The notes under the pieces are model-generated. The model was given only the letters and a program-made list of their open reading frames with translations. It was not told the origin of the DNA and searched no databases. Positions 1-8,649 of a stretch of DNA of 50,962 bases are shown in pieces (position 1 is the first letter of the stretch; every line of letters starts with the position of its first letter). Made by a program: the position numbers and the translations under genes. The DNA is from Chthoniobacterales bacterium (GTDB lineage Bacteria; Verrucomicrobiota; Verrucomicrobiia; Chthoniobacterales; UBA10450): NCBI GenBank assembly GCA_025935755.1, contig JAICUQ010000006.1:1-50962 (forward strand), given 5' to 3'.

Positions 1-26
1 ATAACGGAACATCTCCGCCAGCGGGC

Positions 27-2162
27 TTATTGCCGTTCGCCAGAAGCAGCGAGTTTGCGGTCGAAGAATTCGGCCGTAGCGCCGTAGGCGCGGACCCAAT
101 CGTTCCAACGGAGCAGATCGTGAATTTCGTCGGGGAAGATTAGTTCTTCGAATACGACTTTTTGGTTGCGCAATTTCTCGACCAGGTCGGTGGTTTGCTG
201 GAACGGCACGTTACGATCGTCGTCGCCGTGGACGAACAGCACTGGGGAGCGCCAGTTTGCGATGCTTGCGACTGGCGACGATTTGAACGCCAGTTCGCGC
301 GCTTCCTTGATGTCGGGCGCGACGTCGGCGTCTTTCGCCTCGGCTTCTGCGGCCCACATCGGAAGGAAGACCGCCCAGTCATGTACACCGTGGAAGTCGA
401 CGCCGGCTTTGAAGATGTCGGAGTTGCGCGCGAGACCCATAGCGGTCAGAAATCCACCGTACGATCCGCCCCATAATCCGAGCCGTTGCGGATCAACGTT
501 GTCGAGCGTTTGCAGATATTTCGCACCAGCGACAACGTCCTGGTATTCGGATGCGCCGCGCCAGACCGATTTTGGCGGCTCGCGAAAGGCGCGTCCATAC
601 ATAATCCCGAGCCGGTAATTCACCGACAGCACGGTGTAACCTTTGCTGGCCAGGTATTGATTCATCGCGTAGGCGTTGTGGTAATACTCCATGTAATGAA
701 ACCCGAGCAGCATTTGCCGGATCGGTCCGCCGTGGGTGAAGATCAGAGCAGGACCGCGTCCTGTCTGGTTCTTTGGTGTGAACAACTGGCCGTGAATTTC
801 CAAGCCATCCTCACTTTTGAACAACACCTGCCTGGGAGTGACTAACTGCGCCGATGGGAAATCCGCAGGAATTGTATGCTTAGCAATCAACTCGCGCCCG
901 CTGCTCGTTAGGCGATACGGCATGGCGGGCGATGTCCCGGTTGAGCCGAGACACAACACCGTATTGCCATCGCTCGTCTCCAGCGGGTTCCATTCGATTG
1001 TCTCACCGTCAGTGAGTGCTTGCGGTTCGCCGCCTGTCGCGTTCACGCGCCAGATGTGCCGGCGATCGACGTCGTTCTGGTTCGAAGTGAAAAGAATGCT
1101 GCGTTTGTCTGCGCTTAGCACGACTTCCTCCACGTCAAAGTCACCCGGCGTAAGGAGCTGAGGAGTTCCGCCAGTAGCGGCGATCGAATAAAGATGGTTC
1201 CTGCCATCTTTCTCGCTCGCGAAAATGATGTGACCTGCGTCCGTGAACTTCAGTGATTCAAACGCGAACAGTGGCAGCGAATCTTCCATCGCATGGCCGC
1301 CCTGAAACAACTCGCGCCCTTCGCCGGTCTGCGCGTCTGCTATCCAAAGTGCCCACGGTCGCGGCAACTCAGGAATGAGCGGCCTCTTAAATTCGATACC
1401 AGGCTGGCGGATAAACGCGAGTTGTTTGCTGTCGGGTGACCAAACTGGATTCGCATCGCGATTCGTAGTCGGCGCCAGATAGGTGATCTTCTTCGTCGCC
1501 AGGTCGAGCACGGCGACGAACGAGTGATCTTTGCGGTTTGATCGAAACGCGATCCGTTTCCCGTCCGGCGACCAGCGCGGTGTGTTGGTTTCGCCTGCCA
1601 ACTCATCGAGTTGCTCCGCCTTTCTTTTGCCGTCGGTTGGTGCTATCCAGAGATGTTTTTTCCCGGCCCAAACAACATATTTTCCATCAGGTGAGATCTG
1701 CAGATCTTCGCACCCTTCCTCGTTGCAGCCGACGTCGCCGAGGAAACGTCCCGCAGCTGCGGGACCGCTCACGTTCACTGCCCATGCCTGCTGTTTAGGC
1801 ATTTTCGTGAGGCTGGCCGGATTGGCCGAGGTACCCTCTTTGTTGATCTCACTGCCGCGCGCGTAAACGAGCGTTTTTCCATCCGGCGTCAGTTTCAGGC
1901 TCGCGATTGCCTGGCCATCGTCGCCTTTGTAATGCGTTATTTGTCGCGATACGAAATCGGGCGGGTCTGCTATCCAGATGTTGCGTTCGCCTTTGTTGTC
2001 GAACACCCATGCCACGCGTGGCGCATGAGAAGCGCTCGTTAGGCCATACGGAAACGGCGCACTCATTACCTGCTCAATGCTGAATGGTTCGGCAAAGCAA
2101 AGGACGGGCAACAATGCGCTGCCGAGACTAACGACAAGAAAGTAGAATGATCTTTTCAACAC
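27..2162 (-). CDS. Secreted S9 family prolyl oligopeptidase / acylaminoacyl-peptidase
   Basis: 711-residue serine peptidase with a GTG start and a TAA stop. An N-terminal signal peptide (basic KR then a hydrophobic run ending near residue 24) points to export. The middle is a beta-propeller built of WD40-like/TolB-type repeats (for example ISPDGKYVVW and WSPDGKRIAF). The C-terminal alpha/beta hydrolase domain carries the nucleophile motif GGSYGG (Ser about 567), an Asp in HGDDDRNVP (about 648) and a His in EIHD (about 681), the expected S9 triad. These enzymes cleave short peptides, so a role in periplasmic peptide scavenging is likely. It stands alone; the next gene lies 447 bp away on the other strand. 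Confidence 0.93.
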   Translation of the reverse strand: MLKRSFYFLVVSLGSALLPVLCFAEPFSIEQVMSAPFPYGLTSASHAPRVAWVFDNKGERNIWIADPPDFVSRQITHYKGDDGQAIASLKLTPDGKTLVYARGSEINKEGTSANPASLTKMPKQQAWAVNVSGPAAAGRFLGDVGCNEEGCEDLQISPDGKYVVWAGKKHLWIAPTDGKRKAEQLDELAGETNTPRWSPDGKRIAFRSNRKDHSFVAVLDLATKKITYLAPTTNRDANPVWSPDSKQLAFIRQPGIEFKRPLIPELPRPWALWIADAQTGEGRELFQGGHAMEDSLPLFAFESLKFTDAGHIIFASEKDGRNHLYSIAATGGTPQLLTPGDFDVEEVVLSADKRSILFTSNQNDVDRRHIWRVNATGGEPQALTDGETIEWNPLETSDGNTVLCLGSTGTSPAMPYRLTSSGRELIAKHTIPADFPSAQLVTPRQVLFKSEDGLEIHGQLFTPKNQTGRGPALIFTHGGPIRQMLLGFHYMEYYHNAYAMNQYLASKGYTVLSVNYRLGIMYGRAFREPPKSVWRGASEYQDVVAGAKYLQTLDNVDPQRLGLWGGSYGGFLTAMGLARNSDIFKAGVDFHGVHDWAVFLPMWAAEAEAKDADVAPDIKEARELAFKSSPVASIANWRSPVLFVHGDDDRNVPFQQTTDLVEKLRNQKVVFEELIFPDEIHDLLRWNDWVRAYGATAEFFDRKLAASGERQ

Positions 2163-2609
2163 AGTCGCGCATTATCGTGGGCGATTGATGACGCGTCGAA
2201 TGGAATTGGATGACCGGGGAGCGCGGGCGCCTCGCCCGCAATCCGAGGCGCCTCGCCTCGGATCTCTGAGCACATCGCCCCGATTGACTCAGACGAACTT
2301 GCGTTGCGCACTGCTGAAGAGCCATTCAACGAGGCGTCGTTCCTTGATTATTATGAATGGGTTTACGTAGCACAGGCATCTTGCCTTTGGGCAACGCGAA
2401 TAAACGATTGCGAAGGTCCGAGGCGAGGCGCCTCGGATTGCGGGCGAGGCGCCCGCGCTCCCCGGTCAAAACGAGCATCAGGTGGCGCGATTCATTGGCG
2501 TCGAGGCGGGGCGACCTCGCCTGGTTGGGCAGGTCTTTCAAAAAACTGGATGTAATTGCTTGCACTTAACCGTTTTGCGGCTGAAATCTCCCGCCGCAAT
2601 ACACGCATT
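2163..2609. other. Repeat-bearing intergenic gap
   Basis: About 450 bp between two divergently oriented genes. I see no convincing gene. It holds two inverted 51-bp GC-rich repeat arms (separate entry) and, between them, a short fragment containing CACAGGCATCTTGCC, which looks like part of another dispersed repeat. Promoters for both flanking genes should lie here but I cannot place them. Confidence 0.6.
2212..2467. repeat. Perfect 51-bp inverted repeat pair (2212-2262 and 2417-2467)
   Basis: The left arm, starting GACCGGGGAGCGCGGGCG, is the exact reverse complement of the right arm over 51 bases; the arms are 154 bp apart. Each arm itself contains shorter palindromes (GCGGGCGCCTCGCCCGC and CCGAGGCGCCTCGCCTCGG), so each can fold alone or pair with the other. 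This looks like two opposite copies of a dispersed REP-like element. Confidence 0.9.
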
Positions 2610-3971
2610 ATGATTAAGAAACTATCTTGTTTAATAGCGATCGCTATCATCGGCGGGGCAGTGACAATTTTTGCGCAGAGTGGGGTGAAACCGGCAAACG
2701 TCGGCGAGGGGACACTGATGGTTAAAGGTAAAAACTATTCGTTAAAAAATGCTGCAGCCTACGAGACTACGGTCGACGGGGAGAACGGGATCGCGGTGGT
2801 GCTCAGCGGTCCAACGATTTCAAACGAAAAAATCAGTGAGGCGAGAAAATCGGATAAGAAAGATGAGCCTACTGATTTCAGGCGGCCTTACGTAAAACTG
2901 GAGTTCACGAAGGCCGGGGAATTCAAAGGTTGGGGCGCGGCTACGACTGACGTATCGCTGGGCAGGCATAGAAGTGCTGCGACGGGAGAAATCAAAGTGC
3001 AGGACGGCCGCGCGATCGGCAAAGCGAGTCAGCCTAACGAGACCGAAGGTATGTTTCCCTCGGGATTGGATGTCCATTTCGACGTACCTCTGGTTCGTGC
3101 CGGAGATTCGTTGCCGCCGTCCAAAAAGCCCGGACCCGCGGCTAATGTTAAGCCAGCCGTGACCGGCATCTTCAAGGGGAACGGCAAGGACGCGAAGCTG
3201 GCTTATGTATCCGCGCATTGGCGCGAGCCGTTTGGCGATAAGCCTTCCATGGTGCTGGTGTTCACCGAGAAGGATCATTCCAAGGATAAGAAGCCCGACT
3301 TCAACGCGGGATTCGGCAAGTTCGGAAGCGCGTTGATCGTTTCACTGCACGAAGACGGCGATATCTTTGGGTGCGAGGTGGCGCATAACGCGCTTAAGCA
3401 TCAAAACTTTAGTTCGATCGGCAAGATCAACACAAACGACTTCGAGTATGCGGATGGCCAGGTAAAAGGAGAATTGGCTACCGATGGGCCGGCGGACATC
3501 TTCGGCGAGACGTGGGAAGTGAATGTGAAATTTGTAGCGCCGCTCGGAGAGACGCCAAAAGAATTTCAGGTTGCAGCTCCCAAACAGGCTGAAGAAGATG
3601 CAACCGACAAATCCGCTGTGAGCGAGGCAATGAGTGAGCTGAGCGAAAAATCAGCCGCCAAGCCGGCAAAGGATCAACTAAGCGCCAGAGATTTAGCCCT
3701 AACGAAAGATGCGACCGAGGTCGAGTATAAGGGGCTTGTTGAACAACTGGGATTCAAGAGCAAGGCCAATGTGAAGAGCGCCTGCGCCGAACTGTCGGCG
3801 AATCTCAAGGCCCAGGGCTGGACGAAAGAAGGTAGCGATTTAGTCACGCCAGCCTCTGCAATCTTGAAGCGGAAGCGGGGAGACGCTGAACTCACAATCT
3901 TCGTGAAACCGGCGAGCGGCGGGAGTGAGGTGAAGATGATGACGGAAGGGCTTTCCTGGGATGACAAGTAA
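2610..3971 (+). CDS. Secreted protein of unknown function
   Basis: 453 residues from the ATG at 2610, chosen because it begins a clear signal peptide (MIKKLSCLIAIAIIGGA, cut after FAQS). An in-frame extension to 2556 adds 18 residues with no signal character. The mature part is polar, with a segment that repeatedly uses GKNYSLKNAAAYE-like and FTKAGEFKGW-like beta-strand patterns, a charged linker about residues 330-375 and a small C-terminal domain ending in WDDK. I do not recognise the family. Nothing in its neighbours suggests a role beyond an exported location. Confidence 0.8.
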   Translation: MIKKLSCLIAIAIIGGAVTIFAQSGVKPANVGEGTLMVKGKNYSLKNAAAYETTVDGENGIAVVLSGPTISNEKISEARKSDKKDEPTDFRRPYVKLEFTKAGEFKGWGAATTDVSLGRHRSAATGEIKVQDGRAIGKASQPNETEGMFPSGLDVHFDVPLVRAGDSLPPSKKPGPAANVKPAVTGIFKGNGKDAKLAYVSAHWREPFGDKPSMVLVFTEKDHSKDKKPDFNAGFGKFGSALIVSLHEDGDIFGCEVAHNALKHQNFSSIGKINTNDFEYADGQVKGELATDGPADIFGETWEVNVKFVAPLGETPKEFQVAAPKQAEEDATDKSAVSEAMSELSEKSAAKPAKDQLSARDLALTKDATEVEYKGLVEQLGFKSKANVKSACAELSANLKAQGWTKEGSDLVTPASAILKRKRGDAELTIFVKPASGGSEVKMMTEGLSWDDK

Positions 3972-3997
3972 CGCTGCGAATCCTTCCTGATTAGTCT

Positions 3998-4028
3998 GTC
4001 ATTCCGAGCGAAATCGAGGAATCTCTGA
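3998..4028. repeat. Half copy of GTCATYCCGAGC palindromic repeat
   Basis: A single arm (GTCATTCCGAGCGAAATCGA followed by GGAATCTCTGA) of the family that occurs complete at 23086-23175, 45501-45614 and inside rnd at 20655-20737. It sits just after the stop of the secreted protein gene. Confidence 0.75.
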
Positions 4029-4101
4029 TTGATTGTCCCTCCCCGGTTTTCTCGCGCGCAAATACGCGCTATCTAAAACCCGGAGGGTTAAGTGCTAGAA
4101 G

Positions 4102-4157
4102 AAATCGAGCACGAGCATGAGAATGGGAAGAGGACGAGCACGAGGATGAGGATGAGG
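4102..4157. repeat. GAGCACGAGCA/GAGGATGAG simple-type repeat
   Basis: Purine-rich degenerate hexamer tract just 5' of cysK. A related GAGCACGAGCACGATT tract lies at 14700-14745, so this is a dispersed element and not part of cysK. Confidence 0.6.
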
Positions 4158-5165
4158 ATGGAAGCGAGATACTCGGGCATTGATGGATACGTTGGCAATA
4201 CGCCGTTGATTCGACTGAGGCGATTATCGGAGCTGACCGGATGCGAAATCCTGGGAAAAGCGGAATTCATGAATCCGGGCGGCTCGGTGAAAGATCGCGC
4301 GGCATACGGAATCATTACTGACGCTGAGAAAGCAGGCCGGCTGACGCCTGGTGCAACTATTGTTGAGGGAACGGCTGGTAATACCGGGATTGGCCTTACG
4401 GTGATCGGACGGGCGAGGGGATATCGCACCCTTATTGTGATTCCGAATAACCAGTCGCCGGAGAAAATGCATTTGCTTCGAACGCTCGGCGCGGAAGTGA
4501 AAGCGGTTCCGGAAAAACCGTACAAGGATCCGGAAAATTACAATCATATCGCCCGTCGGCTCGCGGAGGAGCGCGACTGGTTCTGGGCGAACCAGTTCGA
4601 TAATACCGCTAACCGCGACGCGCATTATCGCGGCACGGGTCCTGAAATTTGGAAGGAAACCGGAGGCGTGATCACTGCGTTTGTTGCTGCGGTCGGCACC
4701 GGTGGAACGCTCGCGGGCGTGAGCACTTACCTGAAGGAACAAAACCCAAATATTCAGATTATTTGCGCCGATCCATACGGCGCTGCGATGTGGTCGTGGT
4801 TTACGAATGGAAACCTGGAAACAAATGATGGCGATTCGATCGCAGAAGGAATCGGTCAGGGGCGCGTCACGAAGAATGTCGAAAACATCAAAGTCGATCG
4901 CGCTTATCGCATCCCGGATCAGACCGGCCTAACGATAGTTTACCAGCTGCTCCGCCAAGAAGGTTTGTTCCTCGGTTTATCGACCGGTATCAACGTTGCC
5001 GGCGCTGTGCGATTCGCCATGGAATCCGGCCCCGGCCAAACGATCGTCACGGTCCTTTGCGATTCGGGCCAGAAATATCAATCAACGCTGTTCAACCGTG
5101 ACTGGCTGGCTTCGAATCATCTCGATCCGGATCTTCCGTTGGAATCAGTTCTGGGTTTGGTGTGA
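4158..5165 (+). CDS. cysK: Cysteine synthase / PLP-dependent beta-replacing enzyme
   Basis: Makes cysteine from O-acetylserine and sulfide. Seen in sequence: N-terminal GNTPLIRL, the PLP-lysine motif NPGGSVKDRAA, the substrate loop EGTAGNTGIGL, the glycine-rich phosphate loop GTGGTLAGV and the C-terminal CDSGQKYQSTLFN. The EGTAGNTG form, in place of EPTSGNTG, resembles a subgroup also found in fungi, so cystathionine beta-synthase-like activity cannot be excluded. I chose the ATG at 4158 (335 residues); an in-frame ATG at 4092 would add 22 residues that are translated from a GAGCACGAGCA-type repeat (His-Glu, then Arg-Met runs) and do not look like enzyme. Convergent with the next gene. Confidence 0.9.
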   Translation: MEARYSGIDGYVGNTPLIRLRRLSELTGCEILGKAEFMNPGGSVKDRAAYGIITDAEKAGRLTPGATIVEGTAGNTGIGLTVIGRARGYRTLIVIPNNQSPEKMHLLRTLGAEVKAVPEKPYKDPENYNHIARRLAEERDWFWANQFDNTANRDAHYRGTGPEIWKETGGVITAFVAAVGTGGTLAGVSTYLKEQNPNIQIICADPYGAAMWSWFTNGNLETNDGDSIAEGIGQGRVTKNVENIKVDRAYRIPDQTGLTIVYQLLRQEGLFLGLSTGINVAGAVRFAMESGPGQTIVTVLCDSGQKYQSTLFNRDWLASNHLDPDLPLESVLGLV

Positions 5166-5198
5166 TTCCTCAAACCGTTGAATCGCCTGATCGCCATT

Positions 5199-5218
5199 GC
5201 ACCGGATAAATCCAGTGC
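5199..5218. terminator. Possible bidirectional terminator hairpin
   Basis: GCACCGGATAAATCCAGTGC can form a 9-bp stem with one mismatch. It lies between the convergent cysK and Asp-box genes. There is no strong T-tract, so it may need Rho or act only as an mRNA end. Confidence 0.4.
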
Positions 5219-5274
5219 TATAGCCGCGCCCGTTGTCCGCCGTGCGGAACGCAGTGTCGAAACGATTGTCGCCG

Positions 5275-6933
5275 TTAAGAACGCGGACGCGGAGTGGGGC
5301 GAGGTCTGGGCGTTGGTTGGAACCTCGGCGTAGGCGTGGGTCGAGGGGTTGGAGTAGCGGTGGCAGTTGCAGTTGCTGTTGCTGTCGCTGTGGCCGTTGC
5401 AGTTGGTGTCGCGGTAGCAGTTGCCGTCGCGGTTGGGGTCGCGGTTGCCGTTGCTGTTGGACTCGCAGTCGGTGTCGGCGTTGGAGTTCCGCCTGCGAAA
5501 GCGAGCGGGTTCGTGTAAAGATCGAACTGGTGCAAAGTTCCATTCGGATTGGTGCCGTCGCAGTTAGCGTTATCCGCCCATAATGTATAGAGCTTGCCGC
5601 CGAACGCGGACAGCCCAACGTAGTCACCATAATCAATGCCGTTGCCCGAAGCAGTAGCGTTCGAGAACCCGCCGCTCAACCGCCGGTTCGGGGCCCATGT
5701 GGCGCCACCATCGGTGGTGTAGGTACCGTAATATTCAGCGTCGTCATTAGGAATCATGTTCGTCCCGCCTGGACCGGGTACGCCGTTATCATTGCGACAA
5801 TCGTGAAAGCCTACTGCCACGATTCCCGATGTAGAATCGAGAGCGACATAAGGCAGGAACTGACTGTTGGTGGTTGCGTCATCATTCACGCGCACCGCTG
5901 CGCTCCACGTCGTTCCGTCGTCGGTCGATGTGCGCATCATGATGTCGGTGTCATTGTTCTCATTAACGGTTTCATCTGTGTAAACGAGATAAATCCGATC
6001 GTTGAAGGGTCCGCCTGTTGCATCCCAAACCACGCCGGCTTCCGCATCGACTGAGCGTTCGTCCTGAGCTGGAATAAAGTCGAAGCCACCGACGTTGGTT
6101 GACGTGGCCGTTACGCGCGGGCCGAAACCGCCTGGTCCCAAACCGTCAGCGTCGACATTGACATAGATCGTCGCTGGACCCTCTCCGCCAGTCGGGCTCT
6201 GATAGGTTACGATGACTTTGCCGCCGTTCGTGCCGGGTCCGACAGCGATACCGCCGAAGCTGCCGGTCGCGGATGGGATCGCTTGTTGCGCGTTAAATGG
6301 TCCCCACGTACCCAGGCCGGTAACCGGAGCGCCGCGCGCGACCATGCTTCCGCTCTGATTCCAGTCGACCCAAACGCTTCCGTTGCCAACAGCGATTGAG
6401 GGTTGGTCAATGCTACCAGTACCCGCAGTGACTGGCGCACTGAATGTAGCGCCGCCGTCGGTGCTCAGGATGACGTTAATTTGGTTAACGCTGTTGTTGA
6501 TGTAAACCAGGAACAAGTTGCCGAACGAATCCCACGCTGCCTGACCGTCGCAGCACGCCACACCAGTGGCGACGGTGCCGCGTGTCCAGGTCGTGCCGCC
6601 GTCTGTAGAATACGCGCGGAAAATACTGGCTGAGCTGGGGTTGTTCGAGGTAGCTACGATGCGGTTTGGGTTCGTCGGGTCGACGTTCATGAAACTCTCA
6701 GCCTGGTTACCGGCCGTGGCGCTGGCATTCACAACCGGCTCCAGGCAGGTCAGCGGCCTGAAAAGTTCGAATCGTTGCGGTGCGCGCTCCGGGGGCTTTA
6801 TGCATTTACGTGTACCGTCGGGCACTTCGACGTGCTTTCTTGGAACTACTACCTGCGCGTGCAGCATCGGTGTGGAGGGCGCGAGCAACCCGAGAACGGC
6901 GGCAAGCATGGTCAGGTAGAAGCGTGTGTTCAT
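5275..6933 (-). CDS. Secreted Asp-box/BNR (sialidase-fold) protein with Thr-Pro/Thr-Ala low-complexity tail
   Basis: 552 residues with a signal peptide (cleaved near MLHAQ). The body is a beta-propeller of Asp-box type: repeats such as YSTDGGTTWTRG, LSTDGGATFSAP, TSTDDGTTWSAA and YTTDGGATWAPN. No catalytic set of a true sialidase is obvious. The last about 80 residues are pure low complexity: PTPTPTASPTA, then Thr-Ala dipeptides, then Arg-Pro-rich PTPRPRPTPRPRS, typical of a wall-spanning or surface linker, yet nothing follows it. The dipeptide run is a 6-nt DNA repeat (5340-5500) and leaves all frames open. Function unknown; probably extracellular. Confidence 0.85.
   Translation of the reverse strand: MNTRFYLTMLAAVLGLLAPSTPMLHAQVVVPRKHVEVPDGTRKCIKPPERAPQRFELFRPLTCLEPVVNASATAGNQAESFMNVDPTNPNRIVATSNNPSSASIFRAYSTDGGTTWTRGTVATGVACCDGQAAWDSFGNLFLVYINNSVNQINVILSTDGGATFSAPVTAGTGSIDQPSIAVGNGSVWVDWNQSGSMVARGAPVTGLGTWGPFNAQQAIPSATGSFGGIAVGPGTNGGKVIVTYQSPTGGEGPATIYVNVDADGLGPGGFGPRVTATSTNVGGFDFIPAQDERSVDAEAGVVWDATGGPFNDRIYLVYTDETVNENNDTDIMMRTSTDDGTTWSAAVRVNDDATTNSQFLPYVALDSTSGIVAVGFHDCRNDNGVPGPGGTNMIPNDDAEYYGTYTTDGGATWAPNRRLSGGFSNATASGNGIDYGDYVGLSAFGGKLYTLWADNANCDGTNPNGTLHQFDLYTNPLAFAGGTPTPTPTASPTATATATPTATATATATPTATATATATATATATATPTPRPTPTPRFQPTPRPRPTPRPRS
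5340..5500. repeat. Hexanucleotide coding repeat (Thr-Ala dipeptides)
   Basis: Degenerate GCNGTT/GCNGTC hexamers on the + strand encode the Thr-Ala tail of the minus-strand Asp-box protein. Period of 6 keeps the reading frame under unit gain or loss. Confidence 0.85.
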
Positions 6934-7102
6934 GTCTTTGTTGTATCGTGAAGTGGTACGGAGCGAATTGACGTGGACTGGAAACTGAACGGGATTCTTG
7001 AAAGATTTTCGAACGAGTGTCGAGGTTTATTTTGTAACATCAGTCTGCTGCGCGTCGAACATTGACGGCAGTTTGAAAAAACCGGATCGTCCTTCGTCCG
7101 GT

Positions 7103-7480
7103 ATGAATCGACTTTGTCGCGGAGCATTATTGATTGTTATCTCATTGATGCTGATGGGTACTGCGCTCCCGTCGATGGCTCAACCCGCTGCTGACGACGC
7201 CGTCTCGCTGCAGAAAAAAGCCGGTGAAGCGCAGGCGAGTATTCACGCCAACAAAGCCGATCGCGATCAGCTGATGATTGCGGTGAAAACGAACGAGGTG
7301 CCGCTGGCCAAACAGGTTCTCCTTAGAAACGGATTTACCGCTGAAGATTTGGAAAACGCAAAAATTGTTCTGCGAACCGGTGGTGGAAAGGGAATAGAAA
7401 ACGAAATAGAAATCACTGCCAGGTGCTGTAATCCGAAGGAAATCACAATCGCGCGATCGCTGGATTACTTCACAAAATAG
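7103..7480 (+). CDS. Small secreted protein with a conserved-looking Cys-Cys pair
   Basis: 125 residues from the ATG at 7103, which opens a signal peptide (MNRLCRGALLIVISLMLMG, cut after SMA). The mature protein is about 99 residues: a helical, charged N-half (LQKKAGEAQASIHANKADRD), then NGFTAEDLENAKIVLRTGGG and a C-terminal strand-rich piece with TARCCNPKEI. The family is not known to me. The layout (short, exported, glycine-rich hinge, then a double Cys near the end) recalls ribosomal peptide precursors, but no modification enzyme is next to it, so that is only a thought. It is followed by the convergent glxA-like gene. Confidence 0.65.
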   Translation: MNRLCRGALLIVISLMLMGTALPSMAQPAADDAVSLQKKAGEAQASIHANKADRDQLMIAVKTNEVPLAKQVLLRNGFTAEDLENAKIVLRTGGGKGIENEIEITARCCNPKEITIARSLDYFTK

Positions 7481-7596
7481 TTTGCGGCAGATCTGGAAGA
7501 TTTCCGAAAAAAGATGGATCGCCTTGTCCACAAGGCGATGCAGGGCCTGAGCCAACGCCTTGAGGACAACGCGTTCCACCTTTTCCGCTTTCCAGA

Positions 7597-8649
7597 TTAG
7601 ATCTTCCTAGACGGATGAGCTTTCACGTGGCGAAAGTGACGACGGTATTGGCCAGGTGCGATTTTCAGGGTGCGCTGAAAAACGTTGCGCATTGAGTTGA
7701 CGTTTCCGAAGCCGCATTCGCCTGCAATCATTTCCATGCTGTTGTGACTTTCTTCCAGCCGGCGGCGCGCGGCTTCGACTCGCAAACGCTCGATAAATTT
7801 TGCCGGGGTTGTCTTCATTTCTTTTGTAAAAATGCGCGCGAAATTGCGCGGACTCATCGCGACGCGCTCTGCCAGTAACGGAACAGTCAGGGGTCTGTGC
7901 AGGTTATCGAGCACCCACGCCTCTAATTCGCGCAAAGGTTTTCGATCGGTCAGTTGCAGTGATAATGCAGCGCTGAATTGCGACTGACCGCCTGGCCGCC
8001 GCAAATAGAGCACCAGGTTGCGCGCAACCTGCAGGGCGAGTTGCGAACCGTGATCTTCCTCGACCAGTGCCAGCGCCAGATCCATTCCAGCTGTGACGCC
8101 GGCAGACGTGTAAACGTTTTCGTCACGCACAAATATCGGATCGGGTTCTACCCTCGTATGCGGCGCGCGTTTGATGAGGGTCTGGCACCAGTTCCAATGA
8201 GTAGTGGCACGCCGGCCATCGAGTAAACCGGCCCGGGCCAGGAGCATTGCGCCAGTGCACACCGAGCCGACTCGCCGGATTCGGGGGGAAATTTTTTTCA
8301 GCCAATGAACCGCTTCCGGATTAACTTCATTCTGTTCAATGGCATCCCCACCGGCTACGAGCAGTGTGTCGATATTTCCAGGTATTTCGCGAAACGTTTT
8401 GTCCGCAGTGATGTGCAGTCCGCAGTTGGCAATTAGTGATCGACGCGAACAAACAGTCGCGACTTCGACCGAATAAATTGGTGGCGTTCCAGGATGCTCT
8501 CTGGCGTGCATTTCCGATGCGCGTGCAAAGACCTGAAGCGGTCCGACAAGGTCAAGGATTTCGACGCCGGGCCCAGCCACAAATACCACCCGCCGTGTCC
8601 CTGGTTGGAATGATGATTTGTTCGGTTTAAGTACGTGTTTTGATTTCAA
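7597..8649 (-). CDS. GlxA-type AraC-family transcriptional regulator (DJ-1/PfpI + HTH)
   Basis: 350 residues. N-terminal DJ-1/PfpI-like domain (RVVFVAGPGVEILDLVGPLQ, nucleophile-elbow SVCTGAMLLARAG) and C-terminal AraC double helix-turn-helix (MSPRNFARIFTKEMKTTPAK and ECGFGNVNSMRNVFQR). Such proteins activate genes in response to small metabolites bound by the first domain. The start is TTG, its bases overlapping the stop of the upstream gene as TTGA, so the two are probably translationally coupled; the next in-frame Met lies inside the domain. The pairing with another DJ-1 protein suggests that both sense or process the same ligand. Confidence 0.9.
   Translation of the reverse strand: MKSKHVLKPNKSSFQPGTRRVVFVAGPGVEILDLVGPLQVFARASEMHAREHPGTPPIYSVEVATVCSRRSLIANCGLHITADKTFREIPGNIDTLLVAGGDAIEQNEVNPEAVHWLKKISPRIRRVGSVCTGAMLLARAGLLDGRRATTHWNWCQTLIKRAPHTRVEPDPIFVRDENVYTSAGVTAGMDLALALVEEDHGSQLALQVARNLVLYLRRPGGQSQFSAALSLQLTDRKPLRELEAWVLDNLHRPLTVPLLAERVAMSPRNFARIFTKEMKTTPAKFIERLRVEAARRRLEESHNSMEMIAGECGFGNVNSMRNVFQRTLKIAPGQYRRHFRHVKAHPSRKI

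Noticed and set aside
5145-5274. Possible frameshifted continuation of the Asp-box protein (VLNGDNRFDTAFRTADNGRG)
   Set aside because: The main frame ends naturally in PRPTPRPRS; the continuation has no recognisable domain and runs into the cysK end.
5294-5518. Open frame rich in Val-Ala on the + strand
   Set aside because: It is the reverse reading of the Thr-Ala hexamer repeat of the Asp-box protein; repeats of 6 nt leave all frames open.
7501-7596. Possible terminator between the small secreted protein and the glxA-like gene
   Set aside because: Short complementary pieces exist but no convincing stem with a T-tract.
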